In this document: piece by piece, positions 46,022 through 58,371 of the stretch
Position numbering within the stretch: position 1 is the first letter of the stretch
How the letters are laid out: every line of letters begins with the position of its first letter
Made by a program: the position numbers and the translations under genes
The notes under the pieces: model-generated
Told to the model about the DNA's origin: nothing
The model's database searches: none
The model's input: the letters and a program-made list of their open reading frames with translations, nothing else
DNA from: Litsea cubeba
Lineage: Eukaryota > Streptophyta > Magnoliopsida > Laurales > Lauraceae
Length of the DNA: 64,000 nt
Direction of reading: 5' to 3'
NCBI GenBank assembly: GCA_012931725.1
Contig: CM022946.1
Location: forward strand, 45,961,252 to 46,025,251

Positions 46022-48616
46022 TGATCGATCCCCAAGTGTAGGGTATGATTGTAGTAATAATCTGGTAAATCCAGGTCGATCCACAGGGAGCAATGCTTTT
46101 CAAGAAACCTTCCAACTTTGACCTGTCCTAAATAAACACCAAATATGGCCTAAATAGAAACTAATTAAATTAGATAACTAAATATAAAAAGTTTAATTAT
46201 AATTCTTTCCAAAAATAAAAGAACTATTATAATAAAGGAAACCTAATCTAAACAATCCTAAAATATCTAAAAACCTGCAAAAGAACACACAAATCAAACG
46301 ACCAGTTTAATATAAAAAAATCAAAACAAAATTTTCTAAATTAGATCCTACTTGCCAAAATCAGTTTTTATGCAAATATGAATGATCTATAATGCCCTAA
46401 ATGCTAACAATGCAATTTTATGCAAGTTTCAAACTATATGATGCATGCTGTAAAAAATTCCAAGTATGGAAACTATTGCGCAGCCCTGTTTTCACTGGAC
46501 TGTACGACTGGCCTAAGATGGTGTGAACCTAAATCTAATGGCTGGGATCAATACTCTGATGATGCATAAACACAACAAAAAAAAGAAAAACCAAAAAATG
46601 ACCTAAAACAAAAAAGATATGATCACCTAAAGATGGCTACTTGAACTGTTTTGTTGCTGAAATCTGAACGCAGGCTTACCAACTACCCCTGTTTGAGCCT
46701 CTGGTTGACATGGTTCCCGAGGTTATTTTTGGCTTAAATTCTGGGGTTTCAAAGTCCAATTACCATACTTTAAATCTGCTATTTTTTGGACTAAAATATT
46801 AACGTTTACCTGGTTTTTGAATCATGCACTTTTGTAACCCAATTGGGTCAATTCTGCTGAATTGTGCAGGATTTTTCACTATTCACTTATCATATCCGAG
46901 TTTAGTGTTTCTAATCAGTTGATAATCTTGTGATTTCAGCAACAAAAACTTATTTTAATGCAATTTCTAAATATGAAGTACGTACAAAGATACTTTCTAA
47001 TTATATATTATACAAATAATAAGAATATAAAGTTTCTACTAAACATAGAAAGATGCAAGTTGAGTTTTTAAATTTAGAATTTGTAAATAAAAAAAATTAA
47101 GAATATTAACTTGAAAATAAAAACAAAAGGGGTGGAAAGAAAATAAAAAGCGGAAAAGTAGTACCAAAGATCTAGAATCTAGACAATCCTACAAGTATTG
47201 ACAATGCGATAATAATGCCCTCTCTTCTCAGAGTAGGAAAAAAAATTATGCAAGTGATTATTTGATGTTTCTCGACTTTTGATATTTTTATTTTATTTTC
47301 AAACCCTTGATCTAATCATGTGAAATATTGTCTCCAATCAAAACACATAAAAGAACTAAAATAAGAAAATTAAATCACTTACATAGAAAGTTACAAAATC
47401 AATCCAAGTAGTGTCTTTATTCCTTGATCTTTGAATACAAGAAATTAAGATTCTTCTCTCCTTTTCATTCTCTCAACATGGCCTCTCAACTTATGCCTAA
47501 AAGAATTAAAAGAAAGAGGAAGAAGAAAGGGACTTAGAGAGAAAGGGTGGATGGGAGTGGAAAGGAGAGATAGAGAGCCTCCAAAATTGCTACCCAAGGT
47601 GATGGACGTCCAGCCCTCTTGGCTGGTTCCTTTTTATACTTTTTGCAAATCTTTTTTTAGTAAAGAATCTCTCATCTTTAGGGCTCTTGTTTTCTTGTGT
47701 AGATATTCTAGCTTAGGCTCCAAGCTAGCTTCTTTCTTTGGAAAGACTTTTAAATTAGAGAGATCTCCTCGCCTTATTAGGTTTCTTGATGCACACACCT
47801 TCCTTTTATAATTCCAATAATATATTTAAAAATTGCATGATGATGTAGAGGGAAGAAACTTTCCAAATATTGAGATTTCTTACAATTCCCGCCTAAAACT
47901 GTAGCAGTCAACTTCCCGATGTCATATCTCCCTCGATGTAGCTCTGATTTATGTAATCTTGGGCTCCACGGATATCTACTCGAAAAGAGCTTTCCAACAG
48001 TCTCTAGATTGTGCCGATCCGACACTCGGTTTGAGAATTATGGCCATTTTAAATTGCTGCTCTATAAAAATCCGGGAATAATTGTGCACAAATGGAAGCT
48101 TCTATGTTGGCATCCAATGGTGTGTGTGAGGTCCATGTTGGACTTCCAAGGCATGCTTGGACTCTTTCCTTGCTTGCTTATTTGACTTTCATTTAACATC
48201 TCTTCTCAAATTTCATCAATGTGGGTCCCATGTTGATTTTTCCTACAAATTGAAAGAAATAAATTTATCATTAATTACATGTAAGAAAATAAACATGAAT
48301 AATGCATGGGACCCTACATGTCTATTGATGCACCCAAATGACAAACTTTTCAAAAATAGCACATGGTGCCAAAAATAGCAAATATGCATTGATGAAGCCA
48401 AAAACTAATTTTTGGGGTGATGAATGAGATGAAAAATCCTAATTTCACAAAAGTCATGCAATTCAATGAATTTTGACCAATTCTGACCATTTCCCAAAAA
48501 TATCCCCAAATACATGTAATCATGAAATTAAGTGCAATTCTATGCAATTAAACCTAATTAAGTCCACAAATGCTCATGAAATGATGACCTAATGACCTAA
48601 TTTTGTGGACTTATCA
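46022..48616 (-). repeat. Probable 5' LTR of the inserted fragment
   Basis: Minus strand starts TGATAAGTCCAC and probably ends GGGGATCGATCA at 46022, about 2.6 kb, TG...CA. The typical U5-like phrase TGTGGATCGACCTGG lies just before the end. No primer-binding site follows; gag begins at once, suggesting a deletion. The inner boundary is tentative because there is no second LTR. No gene is seen inside. Confidence 0.5.
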
Positions 48617-48777
48617 AGAGTCGAGGTCGAGTCCTTAGAGGATGAACCCGATTGAGTATTCTGCTGTTGGATGCTTGCGGGGCCAGATCTTTCTCCTGAC
48701 CTTTCCATGCGGGGGACCGTCGGCAGTTGTGTCAACAGTGTCAGTGGTTCCTTTCCCTTTCTGGTTCTTCGAGGCAT
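48617..48777 (-). pseudogene. Gag N-terminus of minus-strand element
   Basis: Starts with ATG at 48777, 34 bases after the primer-binding site; MPRRTRKGKEP is followed by a Ser/Thr/Gln-rich stretch. It is cut at 48616 by the inserted fragment and would continue at 45190 after the shared agagt. Confidence 0.65.
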
Positions 48778-48810
48778 GGTGTTTGGGAAGATGACTTTTT
48801 GTAGCCGTTT

Positions 48811-48826
48811 CCCACAGACGGCGCCA
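48811..48826 (-). promoter_or_regulatory. Primer-binding site of minus-strand element
   Basis: Minus strand TGGCGCCGTCTGTGGG, two bases after the LTR. This is a common plant Ty3/gypsy primer-site sequence. Confidence 0.85.
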
Positions 48827-48828
48827 AT

Positions 48829-49779
48829 TGTAAGTGCAAAAAATGTAACTCACAAGAATAGGGGGATGCCTGCACGGACTTATCCAAAGAGATTAGGAAC
48901 ACCGATGCCTGTGCCTGAAACCTGAGAAAAGGAAGAAAAAACGTAGGTCAGAGGACCCTGGCTTGGGCAGCGCAGGGCTCTCCGATGCCTAAGTCAGTTT
49001 AAGAACTGAACAGTGGGAGGAGATTTTTGGGGAAGAAGATGATACCAGCAGTGTGGTGTCGTTGTTGGCCTGCTTGCTTGTGAATTGTTCTTGTGTTTAT
49101 ATAGAGGAAGAGAGGAGGCAAGAGAGTAGCTGACTGTCTTGTCATAGCCCACTCTGTCAGGTACTAAGGAGGCGCGGTCCCATCGTAGCCTACTTTTCTT
49201 TAATAGCTATCCCATCGTAGCTTGTCTTGTCCCATCCGGCCATATCCTGGCGCCTTGGGAGCTGTGGACGCCGATCTGTCAGGAGATATGGACCGTGTCC
49301 TTGTCCTGTCGCACGTGCCGTAGCGTGCTTGAGCATCCATGGGAGGACAGCTGTCAGTGCTCAGCGCTTTTACTGAGATGAGGATCCTGGCCGAGATGGA
49401 GAGTCTTGCCGAGGTGAGGAAATGGCGGAGATGGAGGGTCCTGGCACTGTTGCCGAGGTGAATGAACTGGCACTACTGCCGAGCTGTGGAGCCGAGGTCG
49501 GGAACGACTTTGACTTGGCTTAGAGAGATCTGGCAAAGGTGCCGAGGTGGGGAACACTTGGTCGAAGCGGGATGTTCTGGCCAAAGTCTGCCGAAGCGGA
49601 GCAAGCTAGCATTGCTGGGGCGTGCACTGCCGAAGTGGGGGAGTTGTGCGCAGAAGGCGTGGAGCTCTCATCCGAGACCAAGGCGAGACCGAGCTTGCCG
49701 GGATGGACTTGCTGGTGCGAGGGCCTGTGATGGAGCATCCTGGCCGGGACTCTAATGAGTTCGGGAATTTCCCCACACA
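48829..49779 (-). repeat. 5' LTR of minus-strand element
   Basis: Minus strand TGTGTGGGGAAATT...GCACTTACA, 951 bases. It has GAGGTG/GCCGAGG-type short repeats (about 49380-49600) and a TATA box on the minus strand. The possible target duplication at 49780 (agggt) cannot be checked because the far end is outside the window. Confidence 0.88.
49096..49103 (-). promoter_or_regulatory. TATA box in minus-strand LTR
   Basis: Minus strand TATATAAA, placed to start transcription toward the gag. Confidence 0.6.
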
Positions 49780-52700
49780 AGGGTAAATTCAAGGCAACCT
49801 AGTTCCAAGAATCCAAACGTATATATCCAAGGAATGGATATTTCTATTGTGTAGTTCCGGCAATGTTGGGCCATCACTAATAAGCATATGCGGGAAAGCA
49901 TTGTCATAGGGGTGCCCTTTCCCCAATTTTGATTGTTGGGTTAGGGGATTGGAAGACATTGACGAGAATAGGAACTTGAATAAGTTGTTTTTTTTTTCCC
50001 AAATAAGGGGTTAGGACCTTGTGAGACTCGCACATGTGTGAGGTGATGGAAACTCGTTCGTATAAGGAGAGACAACTCACACATGCAAGGTGACGGGAAC
50101 TCGTATATATGAGGAGACACAACTCACACATGCAAGGTGACGGGAACTCGTATATATGAGGAGACACAACTCATATATATATATATATGAGGTAATAGCA
50201 ACTCACAAATACAATGAGGGAGAGGCCAGGTTCAAAGCTAAATTGCTGCTCCTTACCACTCGGGCAATGAGCCATTCTGGAATGGTAGAAAGGATTAGGT
50301 TAGGACAGGGGCAAACCTACACTATTCACACACATCAAAAAATGCCTAAAGTTTGCATGGGCCAATTGGTCCATACTCCATTCTAGTAAAGGGGTTGCCC
50401 CACCTTAGGTCTGAAAAACTAATAAGTTTCTAGTCTCGTTTCAAAGATATCCCAAATGAAAATCCTCAACACCCCTCCACTCATGTTCTCCTTCTTCCAC
50501 TTCAGGCTCAGGTAGTCCAGCTTCCGCACAACAGCACGACACAAATGTCTGTGCTCTCTCTTCTCTCAATCTCATAATCCAATACTCCAGTTTCCCCCAA
50601 AACATCCATGTCTTGGATTTTGTTTGATTTATGTGCTGAGTCTTGAATTTTAGCTTCTTTCATTTTGCTTTTTTGACAGATTTTTTTGAATTTATTTTTT
50701 TTAAACACAAATGATGTTTATGATTATGATGGTCTCATTTGGATTAGTATGATAGATGAACTCTTAGGAGCTTAAGGAAACAATCAAAGTGACATTATTT
50801 TCGTATGATAATGATTTTACCTCTTTAGAGTTCTCTATAGTCATTGTTTTTTATTATTGTCATATGATTGCTAATTTATTTCTCATCCCACTAATTTGAA
50901 TAAAAGGCTTCTTTGAGAAGATGACTATTGAAGTTAAAAAGATTACGTAGGAACTGAGTGTTAGTAATAGCCGTCCCCGTTAAATAAATATCTTGAGTCC
51001 ACTACTTATTAGGAGATAATCGTTGAATATCAAATCATGCAACAAAGTCTTCGCTTCCATTCTCCTTTCAAATAAAAAAATCAAGTGTAAATTTAAAAGT
51101 GGGGACTTTCCATGGAGGAAAACCACTACCATGGCTGAGAGAAGTTTTAAAAGTCTTCACTTCCATTCTCCTTTCAAATAAAAACAATCAATTGTGAATT
51201 AAAAGCTAGTACCTTACATAGAGAAATAACAGCAGCAGCTGGAAGCTTCCTTATATTTGGGACTTGAGACATGGGTTTTAAAATAGTTACTGTGAACTTC
51301 TCTTAATCATGTTTTTATATTATATTATATATATTAATTGTAAAGGACCAGGCTGGGTCAAACTAGGTCAAACCCTAGTTGTACCCACTAGGTTGCTAGC
51401 TTTTCAAAATTTGGTCCTACCTTACTTTCGGGCTTTAGGATTAAAAGAAACAAAGCCCTCAAAATGAGGGTTTTATGGGTCGGACCCTTAGTCCAAGGAC
51501 CATATTTACAACCCTATTGATGACCAAAGGAGGAATGGCGAAGTAAAAGCATGGATGTGAATTAAGAAAATATATAATATCAAGATGACCAAATGATCTC
51601 AGCCCTTAGCTTTAAGGTTTTGAAAGTATAATAGCTATATAAACTATGTAAATTTCTTACAATATAATCCCATGGTGAATAATGTCTAAAACAGCGTGAT
51701 AGTGAGATCAGTTTCGATCAAGAGATCCCGTATGTGTGAATGGAATGGACAAATTAAGGGTGGCTTCCCTATATATATGAAAGCTCAAATTTCCAAAAAG
51801 TTAAGAAACGGAGAGTATAGCTATTTTTATATATTTTGACTATTAGTCAAGTGTGGTTTTAGTAAAAATACAAAACATAGGAACCTTTTTAGATTGTGTA
51901 AAATGTATGGGCCTTTTTGTAAGAATCTCTATTATTAATCATATTTTCTATCTTATAGTGAAACCCACTCCTTTTGAAATAAAATATGGAGAGATTCAAT
52001 AGTACAACATGGGACTCAAATATTCTGACTCCAAGACATATCCAGGCATCACTACTAATCAGTATGAATCCATTATTGGCTGCGTAGGGATCCTAATTAT
52101 TGAAGATCATCAACCAAAGGATGGCATAAGGTTGGGTGAAATAGGAGGCGGCTCTACCTGCCACTATCTGGGGAGTCCAATTGTTGAACATTTGAATTAG
52201 TTAATCTAAGCTCACCTATTGAGAATCAGAGCCACTTATAATAAACCAGTCTTCATATATGAGGCTTTTTCATTTTTTACTCTACTAAGAGTTGGCTCCA
52301 CAATAAGCTTGATTATATATGACGACTAACATCATTAATAAATATAAAAGTAACGCATAAGATTATGTTAATAAAGTTATTTATTATATGGTCAATTTTA
52401 CAGCGGGTCAACTCTTATTGGAGTGAATTTTCCCATGTCGGTTTACATTATAGATAGCTCGAACTTTTTTAATAGGTGAGCCATGCCGTGAAATTTCACT
52501 CTTTCAACTGAAAAATCCTTTATATCATGTACTTGGAGGACCCTGACTCCAATTAGGTGTGGGTTTGTCTATAGGATTTGGGGCGGTTTTGATGTGGGTT
52601 TGAATTTTAATTGCTTCAAACCTGCTTCACCAAAATTTATTGTAAACTAATTTATATTATTTATTAAAATTTCATATAAATCTAATATTGTTGGAATAAG

Positions 52701-53389
52701 ACTTTAATGATGATTATTATTAAAATTTCATGTAAAATCTTCTCGATCGCAACAATAAATGTTAGTGAATCATTTCTTATATTTTAAAGTTAGAAACATA
52801 AATAATTAGTATGAAACTTGATGTAACTTATAAACAAGATAGTATATATTTGGTTTTGCAAATTATAAACTTGTCATCAGTCATATCAAGGTCAAACACG
52901 GGGCAACTCATATGTCAGTTGGGTCCTGTTTGGCTTTAGATCCATCCATAAAGTTGCCAACTTGCCATCCCTCGTCCTATCTTGTGCCATCATCAAGCCA
53001 TGCCATCAGCCATCTTCAGATATTTCACCTTTTCTCTTCTATTTAAAGCATATTCTTTAAAATGTGATCCCTATGTCACATTGCAATAAATTTTTTCTCT
53101 TGATAATAAAATAAGGTGGGACGGTGATCTTGAGCCTTTTGAATTTCAAAGGTGAGCTGAAGTCAATGTATTTTCATTGATTCTCATTTACTTAGATTAC
53201 TCCAAGGACCCCACCTCAAGAATTCAGATAAAAACTCTCCTTTTAGACCTGCTCTTCAATCAGTTGAGCCCTAGCCCATTGTAACCTGTAACAGAATATC
53301 TGCCCACCCAAATGTCAATTACATACAACAATATAAAAATACATATTTTAACAAAGGTGAGTACTCCTATACATCTTAAAAAAAAGAAA
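49780..53389. other. AT-rich host sequence without recognisable gene
   Basis: No ORF with a known domain. The 63-codon ORF at 52009-52200 and others are short and look random. A roughly 60-base direct repeat sits near 51043 and 51153 (TTCCATTCTCCTTTCAAATAAA). A tandem repeat lies at 50022-50165. Confidence 0.6.
50022..50165. repeat. Tandem repeat, about 58-base unit, three copies
   Basis: Units of AACTCACACATGCAAGGTGACGGGAACTCG...GAGGAGACAC, the first copy diverged, ending in a short (AT) run. Confidence 0.85.
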
Positions 53390-53398
53390 AAAAATAAA

Positions 53399-53914
53399 GA
53401 GAGCTGCTATCTACACACTGCAAATTTCTCTTCATACACTGCATTTAAAAAAAAAAAAGGTTTCTAAACTACCCCCCCTCTCCCTCTCCTTCCCTCTCCA
53501 TTTCACCGCCCCTCCGCCCAACCTCGCCGCCCTCCGACCGACCCCTCTCCCTACTCGCCGCCGCCCGCCCATCCTCTCCCCTTCCTCTCCTTCTCCCTCT
53601 CCCTCTTTCCCTCTCCCCATATCCCTCCCGGTCTCGCCAACCTCATTCATCTCTCATTCCTAGTCATTTGTGATTTTTAAGTAATGGACAAGTAAATGGT
53701 GATTTTCGAAGATTTCAATGGCGATAAGCAAATGGAGAAGCAAATTAAGAGATGTAAAAAAAAAAAAAAATTTCCATTGAAGACAAAAGCTTGGCGAATC
53801 CGATTCGTTCTGCAACACAGGGCCGAACATGTTATGGCGAGGGGTAGTTTAGAAAGTTTTTTTTTTTAAATGCAGTGCGTAGAGAGCCTTTTGCATGTGT
53901 AGGTGGTCACTCTA
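53399..53914. mobile_element. Non-autonomous Mutator-like element with GC-rich interior
   Basis: Terminal inverted repeats of about 75 bases: the left end GAGAGCTGCTATCTACACAC...CATTTAAAAAAA...TTTCTAAACTACCCC pairs with the right end. The 9-base duplication aaaaataaa occurs at 53390-53398 and 53915-53923. The interior (about 53470-53640) is C/T-rich with CGCCG phrases, unlike its AT-rich surroundings. There is no transposase. It sits about 0.6 kb upstream of the COR27-like start codon. Confidence 0.85.
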
Positions 53915-53920
53915 AAAAAT

Positions 53921-53929
53921 AAAATATCT
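53921..53929 (+). promoter_or_regulatory. Evening element, distal
   Basis: AAAATATCT, about 590 bases upstream of the ATG of the COR27-like gene. It overlaps the target duplication at the right edge of the Mutator-like element, so the motif may have existed before that insertion. Confidence 0.5.
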
Positions 53930-54163
53930 ATTATTATATTATATCTTTACATAAGGGACATTTTCTTATAAAAACATCTCTCACCTTACTCACAGAGATA
54001 AGGTGAACCCCTCACATTCAATGCTTAAAAAACACAGCCGGAGGCAGCAGCATATCTTATCAAAAAGCAATCTTGTGGGTTGGTAGGGTCCACGGCCCAC
54101 CCACCCAAGTGGCGGATACAAAGCACTAGACTCAGAGAATGTCTGAGTGCTGCCCATAGAGAA

Positions 54164-54170
54164 ACGTGTG
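54164..54170 (+). promoter_or_regulatory. ABRE-like motif
   Basis: ACGTGTG, an ABA-response-type core, about 350 bases upstream of the ATG. Short, so chance is possible. Confidence 0.35.
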
Positions 54171-54290
54171 CTGATTACTAAAATATCAAATTAGAATGTC
54201 ATATTCACATGGAAATCATGAATGGCATCTAATCAACCGCCTTCGAAATCGGATTCTTTTTCTTCCCAACTCTTTCTCTCTCTCCCCACA

Positions 54291-54299
54291 AAAATATCT
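54291..54299 (+). promoter_or_regulatory. Evening element, proximal
   Basis: AAAATATCT, about 220 bases upstream of the ATG, in a CT-rich stretch that may be promoter or 5' leader. Evening elements mediate evening-phased clock and cold expression. Confidence 0.55.
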
Positions 54300-54520
54300 C
54301 AAAGCAACTCCACATGGCCACGCCTCCGAGATATTTTCCATTTCCTTACCTTCCAGCAGGGACACAAGAAAAAGCCTACAAAAGCTCTCTTCTCCTCCTC
54401 CATCTTTTCAAAACGCATCCGAAGTCCAGACCACTCCGTTCGAGATTCTCTCTGTTTTTTTTTCTCTCTCTCCCATCTCGTTTTTAGAGGTTTTCCTTGG
54501 AATTCTGGCTTGTTGTTTGG

Positions 54521-56628
54521 ATGGAATTCCCGGAAATGGGGTGTTTGGATGGGTCTTGGACGAACGAGAAGCACATATCATTTCTCAACTGGATGGAAGC
54601 ATCCTTCGTTAAGAGGATGTTAAAGAATGATGACTTTGTGGATGGTGATGCGCGGCTCGACCGATATCTTCCCGACAGCGCCGAGTCGACTCTGGATTTT
54701 GATTGTGGGAGAAATGGAAAGAGAGTGCATGAAAAGAGCGGTAATGTTTTCTTCTATGATATGGGTTTTCTTAGGTTTTGCTCTCGCTTTTTTTTCTTTG
54801 TTTTCTCTTTCTAACTTTGTACTTCAACATCTTCTTCTTTGTGGGTTACAGGCAGTGAAGAGAGGAGGAGGAGGGATGTTGTGAGGGAAACGTCTTCTCG
54901 ATCGGACAATGACCAGGTTGGTAATTGGTTGCACCAAAATGTTAGTTTTTGTAAAAGAATGGAGCCATGGTAATTGAAATTGGTATGTGTAATGTGTCGT
55001 GTTCAGAAAAGAAATGATAAAAGAGCCATGCGTACGTTAGCAACACTTCAAGTGAATGTCTTGGCCCATTGGCCCATTGGATATTCCCTGGCCACTATAA
55101 AAGGCATGGTGGCTAGAATGTCAAAACTTATTAATTGGTATGATGGGACCCCAGCTATGATCAATCTAGGCCCTCCCATGCTTTCTTACCTGTCTCAATA
55201 GGCAATCACCTGCGTTTGATGGTGTTGGACCATTATCTACTGTTGGATTCAATCACATTCATACTAGAGAGGGAAAAAAAAGAAATAAATTTCTATAATT
55301 TTAAATTTTAAAGAAATAAATGAATTTTTTGTGTGTTGTAATCCGATGAAAGAAAATTTCAAATCGGGTTCTGGATCCAAATCCAAATTAAGATTTAAAG
55401 TACATTAGGATAAAAAAAGGTTCAAAATTAAAAGTTTAAATATAAATGTGACACTATGAAATGGTATATGTTTAAAGATTTAAACTCTCAAAGTTAAATA
55501 TAACTCAAAGTTGTTTAGGCCCTTTAAAGTGTATTGATAATTTAATATGGGAATGTAATCATCTTTGGAATATGTAAGAATTCAATTTTGAATCCAAATG
55601 TTTTAATTCTACATGCAAGGATCCAAATCTAGATCCGAATCCGAACTTCTCTTGGATCCCAAAGTAGGTTTAGGTTCCATATAGGCGATTAGTGTGATAT
55701 TTTGGGAACTCTTGCATTCAATAAACTTCTATCATTGTCATTGTCCTGGAACAAGGTGGGTCCCCCACAAACTATACATTCACCAAGATCGGTCAAGATG
55801 GGACCAGACAAATATCTGGATAGTCTGATACCTGCATAATTTCTTCTTTTTCTTCAAAGATTTATCCCAACCAGTTAAAAATAATTAAAATATTAAATAA
55901 AAAGAGAATAAAATAAAAAGAGATTATGATAGTATTTTGTCTCGAAAATCTTTTTGTTTTTTTTTTTTTTTTTTAGAAAGTGTGTAGTTTTGTCCGGAGG
56001 AATGAAGTTGATTTTTGACCTTTTTTTTTAATAAAGAAATTTTAAATATGTATATTTTTTATATTATCTCTTATCCGAAAAATATACGCTTTACCTTACT
56101 TTTTACACAATAAATTACCAAACGTGCTTGTCCAAAATTGTGGGGTCTGTCCTACATGCCCATTCCAAACATGAAATAAATCAAAATTCCCCCCCAAGTA
56201 AGTTGTTTGGATGTGGGAGAAGATGAGGCAATCCATGTGGGAGAGATCATATGATCACCAATGTATGCCCCCACCTTTTACCCACATCCAAACACTCCAA
56301 CCCTCAAATGGGTACATTTTTCTTTCAACGGCCCTGATTTGCATATGCACATGCCACTTAAATGATAGTCTGGCTATTTTAGTATGCTGGTGGTCCTGCC
56401 GGACACCAGAATCAGATCAGTTTCTAGTTTCTCGTATCTGTTCTCTTTCTTAATTCTTTACAAATATCTCCATGAGCCTCTATTAAAGTAGTATATCTTT
56501 TTTTTTTTTTTTTTGTGTTTTTGGATTACCTTAATCTACAGGTGGTCCCGCAGATGGAGAACATGAAATGCAAAAGGACAGAAAGGGAAGAAAGAGAGGA
56601 ACTGCAAATCGCTGTCAACACTCGTTAG
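54521..56628 (+). CDS. COR27/COR28-like cold- and clock-related small protein, three exons
   Basis: Predicted exons are 54521-54740, 54852-54916 and 56542-56628 (TAG). Junctions are AGCG|GTAATG...TTACAG|GCAG (phase 1) and CCAG|GTTGGT...CTACAG|GTGG (phase 0); the second intron ends with a T-run and acceptor. The product is 123 residues. The N-terminus has SWTNEKH followed by MEASFVKRM; the middle has LDRYLPDSAESTLDF; then an Arg-rich RRRR stretch; DNDQ of exon 2 joins VVPQ of exon 3. The W-T-x-E-K-H...MEASFV and DQVVPQ motifs recall Arabidopsis COR27/COR28, clock-regulated repressors of freezing tolerance. It is shorter than those proteins, so it could be a subfamily. The upstream evening elements fit. 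ATG 54521 was chosen because no earlier in-frame ATG exists. Confidence 0.65.
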
Positions 56629-57994
56629 TGAACAGGGGCTCCGTGACTTTCTTCATGCATTTTGTCGTCTTTTGTGGAGAAACCAGATTCAATAGTAGAT
56701 TGATTCAGAGTTTGGGCAGTGTTGTTTCTCCGAGAGATATTTTTCTCTTTGATGAGTGATTTCTGTGTTTTGTAAATAGAAGACTCGATAATTTTTTCTG
56801 TTTTCTTCATGATAAGAAATTCAAAATTGGTGTTTGGATTCTCTTGAAATAGATTACTTGTTTGGCAAATGTGGTCTGCTTGAAATGGAGTTGATTCAAT
56901 TTAGATCTGTTTGAAATAGTATTGTTTTGGTTAGAATAAGTTTTAGATAGATGTTTGTTCTGTCCCATTCAATTAGAAAAAATAAACTTATCATATTATG
57001 TAAGGATATCATCGAGAAAGTTGTATAGGGATTTTTTTTGGGGTACCCAGCTTAGGGAGTGAGACCTCTTTTAGAAAAAGCCTGCTCACCAAAGGAAGCT
57101 CATCACAAGAAAGAACAGGGCAAGATATACAGAGCCAATGAAAACTTCTTTTTTTTTATTATAATGTTTTGGTACCTTGGACCTCCTTTTAGATGAAAGA
57201 CTACTCACCACAAGTTCCACAACCAGCTCATCAATGAAATCCTATAAAACAGGATGAGAGAAGGAGAGTCAACCAACTGAGGAACCCACATTCTTGTATA
57301 TATGAAAAAGTAAGCAACCCCAGTCATGTATATATGAAAAAGTAAGCTTTTTATTGCTTTTCAAAAAGAGGCACAGTGTCTTATGGCTTGTTGGACAAAT
57401 CTTATCCGTTTGAAATGGAGCTAACTGAAATAGATATGCATGAATGAAGTAGACTCCCTTATAAATCGAATAATAAATATATATTATTTAACTAAAAAAA
57501 GAAAATTTATTGATGTAAAAGTTATGTACGCAAATTTGTCTTATAGGAAAAATATTAAATGCAATTTTTTTATAAAATAAAAAGAAAATCTTTTTCCTGT
57601 GCAAAAACACACATCTAGACTGTCACCAAAGGCAGAACACCCTAAATTTTACTAAATCCCTCATGTCGAATGGCACCGATACGCATTGCCTAAGTTACCA
57701 AGAGAAATTATTTAAAATAAAAGTAGTACTGATAAACTATGTCATATTATAAAAGTTACTTGAGCAAGCTTATTAAAAAGAAAAAAAGAAAAAAATGTCT
57801 TATTTCTTTTAGACATTCATATTCATTTCAAGAAGTCATCGCTTGGTTACATTTTAGAAAAAAGCCCGAAGGTTTTAAAGTTTATTGAACCTAACATCCA
57901 CGTAAACTTTGTCAAGTAGGCTAAAGCACTCAAAGCATCTATTGAATCATTTTTAAGTCAAATGGACATCAAAAGTAAAATTACAAAACAACAC
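56629..57994. other. 3' flank of the COR27-like gene and AT-rich intergenic DNA
   Basis: The 3' untranslated region probably lies at the start; AATAAA occurs at 56991. The rest shows no gene. Near 57060 and 57175 there are two loosely similar stretches (GACCTC...CTCACCA). A short direct repeat related to the duplicated units begins about 57880. Confidence 0.5.
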
Positions 57995-58371
57995 CTTAAA
58001 GTTGATTCAATCAGACATTCATATAAACTTTTTACCAAACAGTCTAAATCACCCCATAATTCTATATCAATCAATTTTCAAGTCAAATAAAACCCGAAAA
58101 TAAGACTCACTAAATAGTGAACTAAATTCATAAAACTTAAAAGGGAGAGTGAGAGCCTACCATTGTCTAAAACTAAAAGTGCTACCAATTGACTCAGACT
58201 CAACCATTTAATTTGGCGGAAAGTATCAAATTTAAAACCAATCAGAAAGTTAAAAGGATCAACATGAGTGAGATTTTTAATGTGTTGGGTTTGGATTAAG
58301 TCAGTAAATTATAGCGCAATTAGAGAGTTAGGTAGCACTGAATGTCTGAATTCGCTTAGGCCGGTCAAATA

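Larger units (their letters stand above)
45191..48616 (-). mobile_element. Gag-bearing LTR-retrotransposon fragment with TG...CA ends and target duplication
   Basis: On the plus strand it begins TGATAAG (45191) and ends CTTATCA (48616), a perfect 7-base terminal inverted repeat, with agagt on both sides (45186-45190 and 48617-48621). Read on the minus strand it is an LTR-like 5' part, then gag, ending inside gag. There is no second LTR. The gag resembles the Athila-type Ty3/gypsy group. Confidence 0.8.
42316..49779 (-). mobile_element. Minus-strand LTR element without recognisable pol (base of the nest)
   Basis: The 5' LTR is 48829-49779. The 3' LTR fragment 42316-42497 matches its last 182 bases (49598-49779) base for base in length. 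A primer-binding site follows the 5' LTR and a purine tract precedes the 3' LTR. The interior has gag pieces, then three tandem-repeat arrays, and no reverse transcriptase or integrase, so it is a non-autonomous derivative or a large internal deletion. It hosts the fragment at 45191-48616 in gag and the outer Tat copy in its 3' LTR. Confidence 0.85.

Noticed and set aside
52009..52200. 63-codon ORF as a small gene
   Set aside because: No homologous motif, no promoter or splice context, and AT-rich surroundings give such ORFs by chance.
54196..54623. Two 130-codon ORFs before the COR27-like gene
   Set aside because: They overlap the 5' leader and exon 1 in other frames and carry no recognisable motif.
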